Below are positions 12,201 to 23,469 of a DNA stretch of 64,000 bases, piece after piece (position 1 is the stretch's first letter; each line of letters begins with the position of its first letter). The translations under genes and the position numbers were made by a program. The stretch comes from Toxoplasma gondii ME49. Taxonomy: Eukaryota > Apicomplexa > Conoidasida > Eucoccidiorida > Sarcocystidae. Under the pieces are notes generated by a model. That model searched no databases and was not told where the DNA came from. It saw nothing but the letters and a program-made list of their open reading frames with translations. Location: contig NC_031480.1 in NCBI RefSeq assembly GCF_000006565.2, positions 4,375,529-4,439,528 of the forward strand. Direction: 5' to 3'.

Positions 12201-14136
12201 ATTTCAGCGCATGCCTGACGTGAGCTGTCTCTGTGGGTGCCGTATGGAGGAAGCCGTTCGATTCCAGCTTTACGAAGCCGGCGTCAAACACTCTGCCAGC
12301 AATCCGGGCATTTGAGCCGTCAAAAAGTGTTAGTGCTGTAGAGTTGAAGCTTCCCATGACTAGAAGTTCTGAGGCTTCCACAAGGGAAACTAGGCTGATC
12401 GCATCCAGAGAACCGCCAACAACAGCTTCCGACAGATTGTCCAGGACCACTGATGACGTTAAAAGATTGCTGGTGAAGTAGATGTCGCTGGCCGAAGCTT
12501 TGAAAGTGAAGGGCAACACACAGCAGACATGCAGCGCCGTGGTTATCTTACCTGTGTTGACTGTGACAACAGTATGGAAAGACGAAAATGGCACATGGGA
12601 AATTAGATAAGAATTCTCGTTAATGACGCAACCAATGTGCTTCCTCAGTCACTCCAATACGACAGTCAACCCATTTACTTGAGATATGCACTGAACTTCA
12701 ATTCAGGCCTGTCAGAGGAGTCAACCAGACTTACCTTGTGTATCGAAAGCGATATGTCCTGGTCCGGTTTGATAGAAGTAAGAACCACCTCGAACATACA
12801 AGTTGCTAAATAAGTTCAGACTGAGGCCGCCTAATGTGACGATCGAGGCATCTCTGGTGATCAGCCCCGCCGCCCCAGTATCAGATAAATAGTTGCCACA
12901 GACCGAGTTCAATCTTGAGGCACCGTATATCTCTGACGCGTCAGCACGGATATTTCCGAAGACGACCATTTGTGACGATCGAGAGATAACAAGCTTGCCA
13001 GATACAACGTCTCCGACTGGAGCAGGCGTTTCCGGCCAATCCATCACACGTTCGGTAATTCCAGCCTCGTCATTGACGCCTTCAGTCGCCGGCACACCAT
13101 CCGTGCCCAATATCGGGCAGTTGATTTCAACGGTAAGAGTTTTCTTCCTGTTTGAATCCGCGTATGCCAGTCCTGCGGCCTGAAGTGTCGCCCGGTCACT
13201 TGATACCCACTTGTCCATAGGCTCGTACGTGCGCCTGAAGAAGACCAGATGATTTATGTGCTTGCCGAGTTTCTTTTGAATTTTCTCCTCAATATCTTTG
13301 GCGGATATGGGCGGTTCGATGTCGTCCCCCCTATTTTCAGAAGGCCCATGCTCCTTTCCGCCACTGCTAGGAAGCTGCCCTGTCAATGTTGCGCGAACGG
13401 CCTCTCGCGCGCCTCGCATCCCAACTAGCACCTCGGCTCCGGAATCTAAAAGCACTTCAGTAGCTGTCAAAGACCCACCAATCTGAACACTTCCTGAGAC
13501 GAATAAGGAAGCACCTTCAAACTTGAGTGATCCCAAGCGAGGAAGAGAGTGCAAAAGACAGCGGTTCAAAAGGTAAGGAGTGGGCGAGTCAAACACCCGG
13601 GTGCCGTTTACCCCTGCAGGCATCGCGCACATACCAGTACGGTGGAGTCCTCTCACAGAGTTAGATATAAAATTAGAAACCAGATGTTCAACGACAAACA
13701 TAGCAGAAGTCGGGTCTTCTGACTTCCTATCAGAACAAGAGTTTGCCGTCTCGTTGTGCAAACACGTTTGTTCCACCATAAGGCAAACCATATGTTGTCA
13801 AACCCACGTTAACTAGTCTTGTCGTAAAAGTATTGTCTCTCTCTTGTTGTGTGTATAGGAGCATCCAGAATGCTGAACGCCAAACTGCAACTGGCATTTC
13901 AACTTCGGCTTCCATAGGCAGCTCACCAGGCATGACGCTGAGGCGACCATCGACATGCAGATTTCCACACAGGGTCAAGTTGCCCTGCAGAACGTACTGG
14001 TGACAGTCCCGGAGAACGAGCGCATTCTCTTCAGTATCTTCGAAGTAATCGGGTTTATTCTCGCGCTGAATATTTGCCGACGAGAAGTGGCCATACCTGG
14101 AAGTTAGTAACCCCATCATAGCGTCTCACAGTTGAA

Positions 14137-14168
<32 letters not shown>

Positions 14169-15160
14169 AATGTTTAGGGGGCGCGATGCGCAAAACGCCT
14201 GCGTCTCCCTCAAGCTTCTAGTTGAACATTTGAGTCATTTCTGCGCTATTTGGGTGCCCGGATTCGGGCTACAACAACCACCGACTCAATAGTTAAATGC
14301 TGCGGCAGAGAAGAAAAACAGAAAGTTTCTAGCCACGGCATTCTCAGAAAGGGGCCGCCAGAGACTTTCCTCATCACGCTTACCGAATCACGGCTGCGGG
14401 GAAGTACGAGGGGTGCCGAACATGAAACGATTTGTAGTTGAGACATAGGGAGTCCGAATGTGCCAGCAAAGGAGAGCTCAAGAGAGCGTCGGGCACTCTC
14501 GATTTGAGTTCCAAACTAATGCCATACTGCAGAACAGTTTCAGCCCTGACACGTTGCCCTGCAAAAGTGAGAAGAGAGGAGGGAAGTGGAGTTACTCGTA
14601 ATAATTCGCATGCAATACTTTAAAGGTTCGCGTATGCTCTGTATGAAAGACGCAAGAACTGGATGTGCCAACGGCTAATACGGTCCGGTCCGTTGAGATG
14701 GGGACGGGATTGAAGTTCATACTTTGATACGCCACACCATAGTTGTCGACAGCAGCTCTGGCAATGCCTTACTGTGGATTGTGGATGCATACTCCCATTC
14801 CTAGAAACACAAGTTGCCTACTCCCTTCACATTTCTCCTTGAGCATTTCTCGTGTGGGTCGGAGGCACACGAAGTACGTAGGACTACACGGCTCTACAGA
14901 GACCGTAACAGTTTCAGTCAAAGTTTGAGATACACTTGAAAAGAATAGACATGAGCGCGGCGACACAAGACCCACAGGCAGCAATCATCTTTTGCGATGC
15001 TTCTTTTCTGCAGCAGTCGCTGTGCCCGCTCAATACGACTGAATATGAATTCTTCATGCCTACCTCGATCATCGTTGCCGTTTCCACCCAGGCTTTGTCC
15101 ATCGCCAATAGCGATCCAGCTCCAGATTGCCAAGATCAGAATAGTGGAAGCCCAAGGCAT
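9257..15160 (-). CDS. Secreted beta-solenoid-like repeat protein, family not recognised
   Basis: Nine exons in transcript order: 15160-15064, 14558-14384, 14096-13927, 13718-12735, 12497-11208, 10866-10684, 10350-10208, 9894-9769 and 9475-9257. They give about 1,128 residues with all phases agreeing. Residues 1-23 form a clear signal peptide (hydrophobic core STILILAIWSWIAIG). From about residue 130 to 1050, short beta-strand-like units with regular Gly recur. Examples are GNLTLCGNLHVDGRLSV, LFVSGSVQIGGSLTATEV, LLVVDGMVEVTNSDLQV, HLQVNGSLAASG, GGIRVSGGGSLQLFKGG and GDLYVRTGSTLAGASGDL. Such units suggest a parallel beta-helix or bactofilin-like solenoid. An acidic Ser/Glu/Asp linker at about 640-820 separates two repeat blocks. 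Sequons (for example NTS, NQT, NST, NNT) fit secretion. No membrane anchor is seen; the tail (exons 7-8) is charged. It could be a surface, micronemal or oocyst/sporocyst wall component, but that is speculation. Borders of exons 3 and 7 are the weakest. Confidence 0.7.
14143..14168. repeat. (TA)n microsatellite in an intron
   Basis: An uninterrupted TA dinucleotide run of about 26 bp lies in the second intron (14097-14383) of the secreted repeat-protein gene. It is simple sequence, likely length-polymorphic between strains, with no sign of coding. Confidence 0.9.
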
Positions 15161-15529
15161 GGCGTCGGGGAGTGCAGTTGCAGGGAAGATAACAAAACGA
15201 CACACTTGGGTAGCTTAGGAACCAAAATGCAGGTTATCGCCCGGTCTTCTGCTGTCAGCCGGCCTATCCCTTTCGCGTTTTTCAATCAGTGAAAAGAAAC
15301 CCGCCTGGCCTTTTCTTAAGAAACAGAAAGTGAGAAAGGAGCAGGTGGCACCAACAGGGGAAGTCTGCTATCTCAGTCGACGCTAACTCCTGATAACTAG
15401 GTTAACAGATTGAAATATGACTCAAGTCTGTGAAATACTCGCGAATGTGGCATTCGCCTTCATGAAACAGTAGAGCCGAAACAAGCGAGAAAAAAAGAGG
15501 TGAAAAGGAACGGAATATCATGGACAGCG
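15161..15529. promoter_or_regulatory. Short divergent promoter region
   Basis: Only about 370 bp separate the start codon of the minus-strand secreted protein (15160) and the likely start of the small plus-strand gene (15530, or 15520 in another frame). The stretch must contain both 5' leaders and a shared or back-to-back promoter. No named motif stands out beyond an A-rich leader at 15480-15510. Confidence 0.4.
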
Positions 15530-16583
15530 ATGCTCATAAACCATTTCGATTGGCCCTTCATGGCCTTGAGAGCGACCAGGTGCGAAGACTATACGACACG
15601 CCTCTTGGAGAATGCCGAGCGCATAAATGTGGACCCGCTTAGTCCACAGTACGTGCAAATGCTTCAGAATACAGTTTGCTCATATTATCATACTATCGTC
15701 GTACGTCAACAGTTAGAAAAAATAAATAACTTCAGACGAAATTTGAAGAGCTGGCTTGCAGCAGCACTTCACACACGAGCGAGATCGGCTGCAGATCCCA
15801 CGTCAACCCATGGTGTCATGGGCTGATTGTTTTTCTTTTTGAAGGGCCAACTGTACTATACCGTCGCTTCGAAAGCTCCCTCAACATTTTTGAGTTGTTT
15901 CGCTCTGTCCATTTCCTCTCGTCTGGCTGCTGCATCCTTCGTTCATGCACATCCTGTGTTGTCATCGACGCACAGTGGAGCTTGGTAACAGTTGAAAGGA
16001 ATATTGATCACACTGGTGGCACTCGATACCGTGGTGCCTAGCAAAACAAAACCGACACAACAGGCATTTCTCTTCCATAAACCAGGAGGAAGCATTTGCT
16101 ACGCTGCATCTAAATGGCTTTTGTGTCGGAAGGCCGTTCAAGACACAACGAGATGCGGCGGAACAGCATGTTTTCCATTCACGTGGAGAGCAGTTGTGAG
16201 AAGCGTATCCACCAGCGTTGTGTGATGTCTTAGTCATTCAGTTACATCTTCGACGTTTGATGGCATTAACCGGGAAGTCAGCTCGTTTTTTCTAGGCAGC
16301 GACCGCCAATGCCTCGATCGCTGGAGGCTATGTAGAGGGTCAAGTAAAATTCCCTGTGATGTGGTCCGGGGAACCATGTTACGACACTGCCGAAGTGGAG
16401 CAAACTGCACTCATCCGAAGGGGACCCCTACGGAATTTGCAATATCTTTGTGGCTGGCAACATATATCTCTTCTTAGCAACGCCACACTGTCTGTGTTTG
16501 CTAAGACGAAGCGGTACATCCTGGCAGTAACGCGCACGGAAGATTCGCGGCTCTTCCTCCTATCTTCAGGTGTTGTCGTTTGA
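15530..16583 (+). CDS. Small hypothetical protein, two-exon model
   Basis: I do not recognise this protein. The model joins 15530-15812 to 16300-16583 (CATG before a weak GTGTCA donor; a pyrimidine tract and GGCAG acceptor). Phases agree and give about 188 residues. The second exon looks strongly protein-like (for example YVEGQVKFPVMWSGEPCYD), and the first contains a Gln/Asn-rich helical stretch (YVQMLQNTVCSYYHTIVVRQ). An alternative first exon starts at 15520 (MDSDAHKPF...), ends at 15579 before a GTGCGA donor, and rejoins the same frame at 15668; it also fits in phase but needs an 88-bp intron. The stop at 16581-16583 overlaps a new ATG at 16583 that opens 100 further codons to 16885. The gene may therefore splice into that frame and be longer. 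There are no membrane segments or known motifs. The gene is divergent from the secreted repeat gene and convergent with calmodulin. Confidence 0.35.
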
Positions 16584-16885
16584 TGGAAGCTGTGCTTGAG
16601 AAGTCTCCTATGCGCCCAGCACATCTGGACACTTGTTCCCCAAAAAAAGTCGCGCAGTCGCTCCGAAAAATCAAATGTTCAAACCATTGTGATCTCTTAA
16701 GAACAGAGGAGATTAAAAATGAACAGTTAAGGTCTAATCAGTATCTCGAAGAAACTGGGGAATCCGATTCTGGCGGGGCCAGAGCTGTGTGGGAAACAGA
16801 AATTCTGGGGGACAGAAACAAAACCGAGCGGCATATCAGTCGGCTGTCCAGCTTCTCATCAACAATCAAGAACATAGTTTCGTGA
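16583..16885 (+). CDS. Charged open frame, possible last exon of the preceding gene
   Basis: This 100-codon open frame begins with an ATG overlapping the upstream stop (TGATG). It has Lys/Glu/Ser-rich, hydrophilic composition like a coccidian C-terminal tail (for example EEIKNEQLRSNQYLEETGE). An acceptor (GCGCCCAG, ending 16617) would place it in phase with a donor near 16559, but the intron would be under 60 bp, unusually short for this genome. It could equally be 3' UTR. It stops 51 bp before the end of the calmodulin coding region on the other strand. Confidence 0.25.
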   Translation: MEAVLEKSPMRPAHLDTCSPKKVAQSLRKIKCSNHCDLLRTEEIKNEQLRSNQYLEETGESDSGGARAVWETEILGDRNKTERHISRLSSFSSTIKNIVS

Positions 16886-16936
16886 TTGCACACAGCGCAA
16901 AGACAGGAAAAAATCAAAACGAAGAAAAGTATCCTT

Positions 16937-18655
<1,719 letters not shown>

Positions 18656-19897
18656 CTATCGGGGCCAGGAGAACACCCCCGGACAAGAAACACCGAATGT
18701 GAAAATCCGAAAGCTTTCCGAGCCCAGAATCCGCGCGCGCTCACAGAAAAAGGGATTTCCAGTTCATGTGAATTTTTCAGAAAAGAGCCGCACGCACGCA
18801 CAGTGGGTATACCGCTGCACTCCGGGGTGGACAGAGAAGAGCGGATTTTGAATGAGCCGTCACCAAAACCACCACAGTTTTCGCGAGCAGCGTAGCTGAC
18901 AGCAGCAGCCTGTATGTAACGCCACATTCTCGACGCGCCCTCCCTCTGGCGCGCAGCTTACCACCGGCAAGCACTAGCGGTTTGTGTGTTACAACAATAA
19001 ACGAGCGCGGGAAATGGCAAGAACCCGGTCAACGCGGGGACTGAGGAGAGCAATTTAACTTCATTTACCCTGAAGCCCAAAGCATGCTCATGTGCGCGTT
19101 AGACAGGAACAGCCTTTCTATTCTAGCGATAAATAAACGCCATCATTAATCAAGCCGCCAATAGCACAGGTTGGGATCAAAACCAAGTTGTCTGCCATCG
19201 CAGCAACGACGGACTAGGTGCCGTAACAAATAAACACGTTTTCCAGTGTCCGAGATCTTTGGTATCCGACACAGATGGCAGAAATGGAGTCCATGAATTG
19301 ACATTTCTCCCACTCACCAAGCCAAATGCTCCAGAATTTGCACTTTGAACCGGCCAGGCCGGCTGCTGTGTTGTGGCTTGCCTCGCCGGATCTACAAAGT
19401 TTTCCGGGCGAGTGGCGCAGTTTCTTTCGTCGGCATCAACAAAGACTTACCCATAATTGACTATGAAACGGAGAAACAGGGACACGCTTTATTGCTCACC
19501 TTGTAGCTCACAAGTATATGCGGCTTTCTAGTGGGCGTGCTCGTATGCGACGGTGCTGGCTGCCCGTCGGACGAAGAGACCCTACGGACACACACTGTAC
19601 TGTTTCGTTTCACCCACATGATTTTTTTGTATGGTAGATGGCATTTAGAAATGGGTGCACAAATAACCGATCTTGTCATGCTTGTAGGACAGACTGTTGG
19701 CTATTTGACTCTGCATACGGGGGACCGGAGGTGAGGGATTGAGAGCGGACGGTCACACGACCCGTTGCCGGTAAACAAAACTGCAAGACGAAATGAGGTG
19801 CAGCTCGCTCTCTGTGAGACGACTGTTGCTTTGGCTGAGGCGAGAAACTGGTCGAGTGGGCAACTTCTGTCCGTATCCCCGTCGTGGGAACGCACTT

Positions 19898-20043
19898 GCC
19901 AGCACTACAGGATCTGTACCTTCACTCACTGGGAGATACCCACAGATGAGAGGGAAGACTACGAACCATCTGGAGTTGATCCATGCAGATAGAGTGACTT
20001 TGTAGACATCGGCAGCCCCCTTTATCTGGAATGGCACATACTG
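19898..20043 (+). repeat. Inverted repeat, left arm
   Basis: This 146-bp segment matches the reverse complement of 20871-21016, ungapped as far as I can align by eye, at roughly three quarters identity. The best-conserved blocks are TACCTTCACT, ACCCACAGATGAG, CTGGAGTTG and AGCCCCCTTTATCTGGA. The arms are separated by about 830 bp. It is noncoding as far as I can see. Confidence 0.75.
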
Positions 20044-20760
20044 TGAACTTTCTGAAGTGGGGAGAACGACATCCTAGGCGACCCGACTCAGCAGGCCACT
20101 TCATAATGTGAACAGGTTACGGGGCGGATAGTACCAGCACAGGGGCACTCCCGTAAGTCGTACAGGGGGTCGAGAGTGCTTGCCAACCTGTAAAATATCT
20201 GTCTTGAGAAGCAAGACCTTGCAGCCATTACCGGAACGAGTGTCGGAAGGCTGATTCAGTGGTATCCGATGCGCAGTGCCCTTTTGTTTTTCGCTGCGAG
20301 AAGCGTCCGATCCTTCCAAAGAAAATCAAGTTGTTACATGATTTTTGAGGATGGACAGTCGGTAAGCACAATAACCCGAGGGTTTCACGACGGAGTCCGA
20401 GATACCCCGTAGAATGTTACAGGCAAGGCGCTGAGTGGGTATGCTCCCGAATCAGGCCACACTCGTACGAGTACTGACGCGTATGGCAAACCGATAGGCA
20501 GCACAAGTCTATCGACGTTACGAGCGGACACAGCAGCATATCTTTCACTCTGGCTGCTATTCGCGCCGGCAACAAATCTAGAGACACAAACCAATGGGCA
20601 GACGCTGAGGTTGCCTCTCACAACAATACGTGCGACCGAATGTTGAATGACGCATCGTCGCCACGGCTTGTTCCGATGTCGCGCACTTTATGCACTGCGC
20701 CATAATTGTGAAGAGACTCGCGCTCGCCGTAAGCCTCTTGACTGATGGCGCAGAGTAATT

Positions 20761-20782
20761 CACGAACTGAGCTCAGTTCGTG
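20761..20782. repeat. Perfect 22-bp palindrome
   Basis: The half-site CACGAACTGAG is followed directly by its exact reverse complement, with no spacer. It lies inside the spacer between the two inverted-repeat arms, 89 bp from the right arm. It could be a dimeric protein binding site or a cruciform-forming element; no function is known to me. Confidence 0.8.
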
Positions 20783-20870
20783 TTTAGAGGTTTCGGTGTG
20801 CGTGAATCGACGCGTGCGTTTTCGTTCCTGTTAAGCCGGCGACTCGCTCCCTTGAGCACGAGATCTGCCA

Positions 20871-21016
20871 CCAGTACGCGGAATCCAGATAAAGGGGGCT
20901 ACCAATGCCTACAGAGTCAAATCTCGTCATGAAGCAACTCCAGCTCTTGCAGACTCTTCCCGCTCATCTGTGGGTAACTCCCAGTTAGTGAAGGTATAGA
21001 TCCCGGAGTGTCGGCA
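20871..21016 (-). repeat. Inverted repeat, right arm
   Basis: Reverse-complement partner of 19898-20043, same length. It ends about 730 bp upstream of the eL33 start codon, so it may lie at the edge of that promoter. A further, weaker match in the same orientation sense (around 20236-20267 against the reverse complement of 20435-20465) hints that the original arms were longer. Confidence 0.75.
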
Positions 21017-21354
21017 ACTGAAGCTTAGAGCCCGCCCGCCCATGTCTGCTTTCAACGTTCCCTCAGGCTCGATTTTCCTGCGGTTCCCTAGGTGAGAGGA
21101 TCAAATATACCACCGTTCCCACGGAAATAGCGAAATTACCGGAGGATTCCCCGGGAATTGGCTGATGGGCCGGTTCGAGGAACTATGATTAAGCCGACAG
21201 GGAATGTCTCGGCAATGTCCCGTTAGCAACCCTGGTCGCAGCTTCACCGTCCCTACACTTCCATACAAGCAATTCTTTGGAAGAAAGATCAAAATCAAGT
21301 GGCCTAAACAGTGGGGGAACAGGGGCTTTGTAAGATGTGGAAGCAGCTGGTGGA

Positions 21355-21361
21355 CGTCTCT
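21355..21361 (-). promoter_or_regulatory. WGAGACG promoter word (reverse)
   Basis: The plus strand reads CGTCTCT, the reverse complement of AGAGACG. WGAGACG is a long-known Toxoplasma promoter element that works in either orientation. It lies about 380 bp upstream of the eL33 start codon, a usual distance for this genome. The assignment rests on motif and position only. Confidence 0.35.
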
Positions 21362-21742
21362 CGCTTTGTCCCACACAAATGCGATGCTCATTTTTTCTCG
21401 TTTTTCGGATGTGCAGTGCGAGGCTGACTTCTGCGAAACTCGCACGCACCCGGGCTGCACGTTTTCTCCAATTTTGTTCAATTACGCCACTTTCTGTTCG
21501 GACGAAGACATGCGCCCGTCGATAAGGCGATCCAGTGGGATGACTGTGGCGGCCTCTCAGGGGGGGGGGACTCGTCTGTTGCAGCGGAGCGAAGTAGACC
21601 CGTTTTCGATCGACACGTGGCATTTGCTGAAGCGGAGACTGGTCTGGCCTGCGAGGAGACGGGAAGTCCCGCGATTCAGGCTCTTGTTACATTTTTCCTT
21701 CTTTTTTCCTTGTGGTTAAGTGTGCCATCTCTTGTCGCGAGG

Positions 21743-23469
21743 ATGAAGAAGTCAGGAACGAAGCAGCCCGTGCGGCTGTATGTGCGGGGGATTGTGCTCG
21801 GATACAAAAGGTACGTTTTTCTTGCTCCACAAGTTTTTACGGTGAACGCGGCATGCGAATTTGCTTGTTGACACGGACGAAGGTCCTCGTTTTCTCTTCT
21901 CTGACATGTGGGAGGCCACAAACTCGTCTGTCGGACCTGCTTTGTGGGCCTGCGGCAACGCGGTCGGATAGTGAATTTCCTTGATTTTCTTGAGGCTGTG
22001 GGGGCGAGCGGCTGACTTGCCCAGAGCGCAGTCTCCTGCAGAAACGAACTACGAGTGTCTTTCGACTTTTTCTTGTAATGCGGGGGACGGAGGTTTCTGT
22101 CCATGTTCCCTCGGAAAACAGCAGGCGACGTCAATGGCCGTTCGAACCTGGAATCTATACATGCCATACCTTCAGGGTCCACGAACCTAGCATATCTGTC
22201 TGTGCCTGACTGCCCTCTCTCCTCGTGTACCTTCGTCTCTGTTTCCTGAGTATCCACCCGTCAGAAGGCTGACTGCAGCTCCCGCCCTGTATGCTTTTCA
22301 AGCTACCTGCCGCAATCGCGGTGGAATAATGTCCTGGCCTGACAAAGTAGTGGTAGCCTATACACTCGCGTCGCGGGGTGTCAGGACCTCCACAGTAATC
22401 TGTGTTCACCCCATTCAAGATCCACTGTCAAAGAAAAGTTCAACGCTGACGAATCTCTCTAGTTTGGAAGTTGGCGGACCTGCAGGTGTATTGGGGCATC
22501 ATGGCGTGTGACGCGCTTCGATGTGTCTCAAGCGAGGCGGCAACAAGTCCCGTCGTTCACGTGACTCATTTTCGTCGACAGCGACGCCTTTCCTGGTCAA
22601 ATAGGAAACAGCCTAAGGATCCAAGCACTAGAGACTTTGCATCACTTGAAGCCGTCTGCTGGAGAGCACTGGCCTCTGGGCCGCTGTCGACATGCGGCGG
22701 CCGATGACGTTGTGTCGAGGGAACACCCTCACTTTGTTCTGAGCTGTGAATTTCCATCCGAGACTCAGAGATGCTTGCAGCCGTCTCAGGTGGTGTGGTC
22801 CCGCTGTGTGGTGTCTCTGCAGATCCAAGGTCAACCAGTACCCGTCCTGCTCTTTGCTGCAGTTGGAGGGCGTGAACGACCGCAAAGACACCCAGTTTTA
22901 CCTTGGCAAGCGTGTTGCCTACGTGTACAAGGCCAAGACTGAGAAGCAGGGCTCCAAGTACAGAGTGAGTTGCGCTGTGTCTGGCCGCCAGCTCACAGTG
23001 TGGATGTCCCTTTGTTGCGTTGTGGGGAGAGGCAGTCACCCGTGAGAAACGTTGTGACCGCAGCTGAATATGCATGCTAATTCTTTGTCTTCGCTTATGG
23101 AAGTTTGAAGGTGGACTACGTTACCCGAGAGTTGCCCTCGTTTCCTGTCAGATCACAAGTGCCAAGTCGTCTGGGACAGCCGAGGGCGTAGCTCTCGCTG
23201 GGGTTATCTTTTGCAGGCTCCTCGAGCTGGTTCGAGACCGCCTCCGGTGTTCATCTCTTCATCACCATGTGAAGACGCAAAAAACGTTTCCGTTTGAATG
23301 TGCCAAACACGCTCTTGTTGCGCTGTGTCTTTCTCTGTAGGTCATTTGGGGCCGCATTCGCCGCCCTCACGGAAACGGCGGCATTGTGCGCGCGAAGTTC
23401 CGCAGTAACCTGCCTCCCAGCTCGATTGCCGGCCGCGTGCGCGTGTTCCTGTACCCCTCGAACATCTAA
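21743..23469 (+). CDS. RPL35A: 60S ribosomal protein eL33 (L35A)
   Basis: Complete protein of 112 residues from exons 21743-21810, 22823-22964 and 23341-23469 (339 nt, phases agree). Family motifs are intact: [18 protein letters not shown] near the start, LEGV, the [12 protein letters not shown] block, [12 protein letters not shown] and the [23 protein letters not shown] terminus. Human L35A has 110 residues, so length is normal. eL33 sits in the large ribosomal subunit and contacts rRNA near the tRNA exit region. The start was chosen because it is the only ATG near the conserved block and yields MKKSGTKQ; the upstream in-frame sequence has no other ATG close by. Introns of 1,012 and 376 bp are long for such a small gene. 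Promoter words lie upstream at 21355. Confidence 0.96.
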
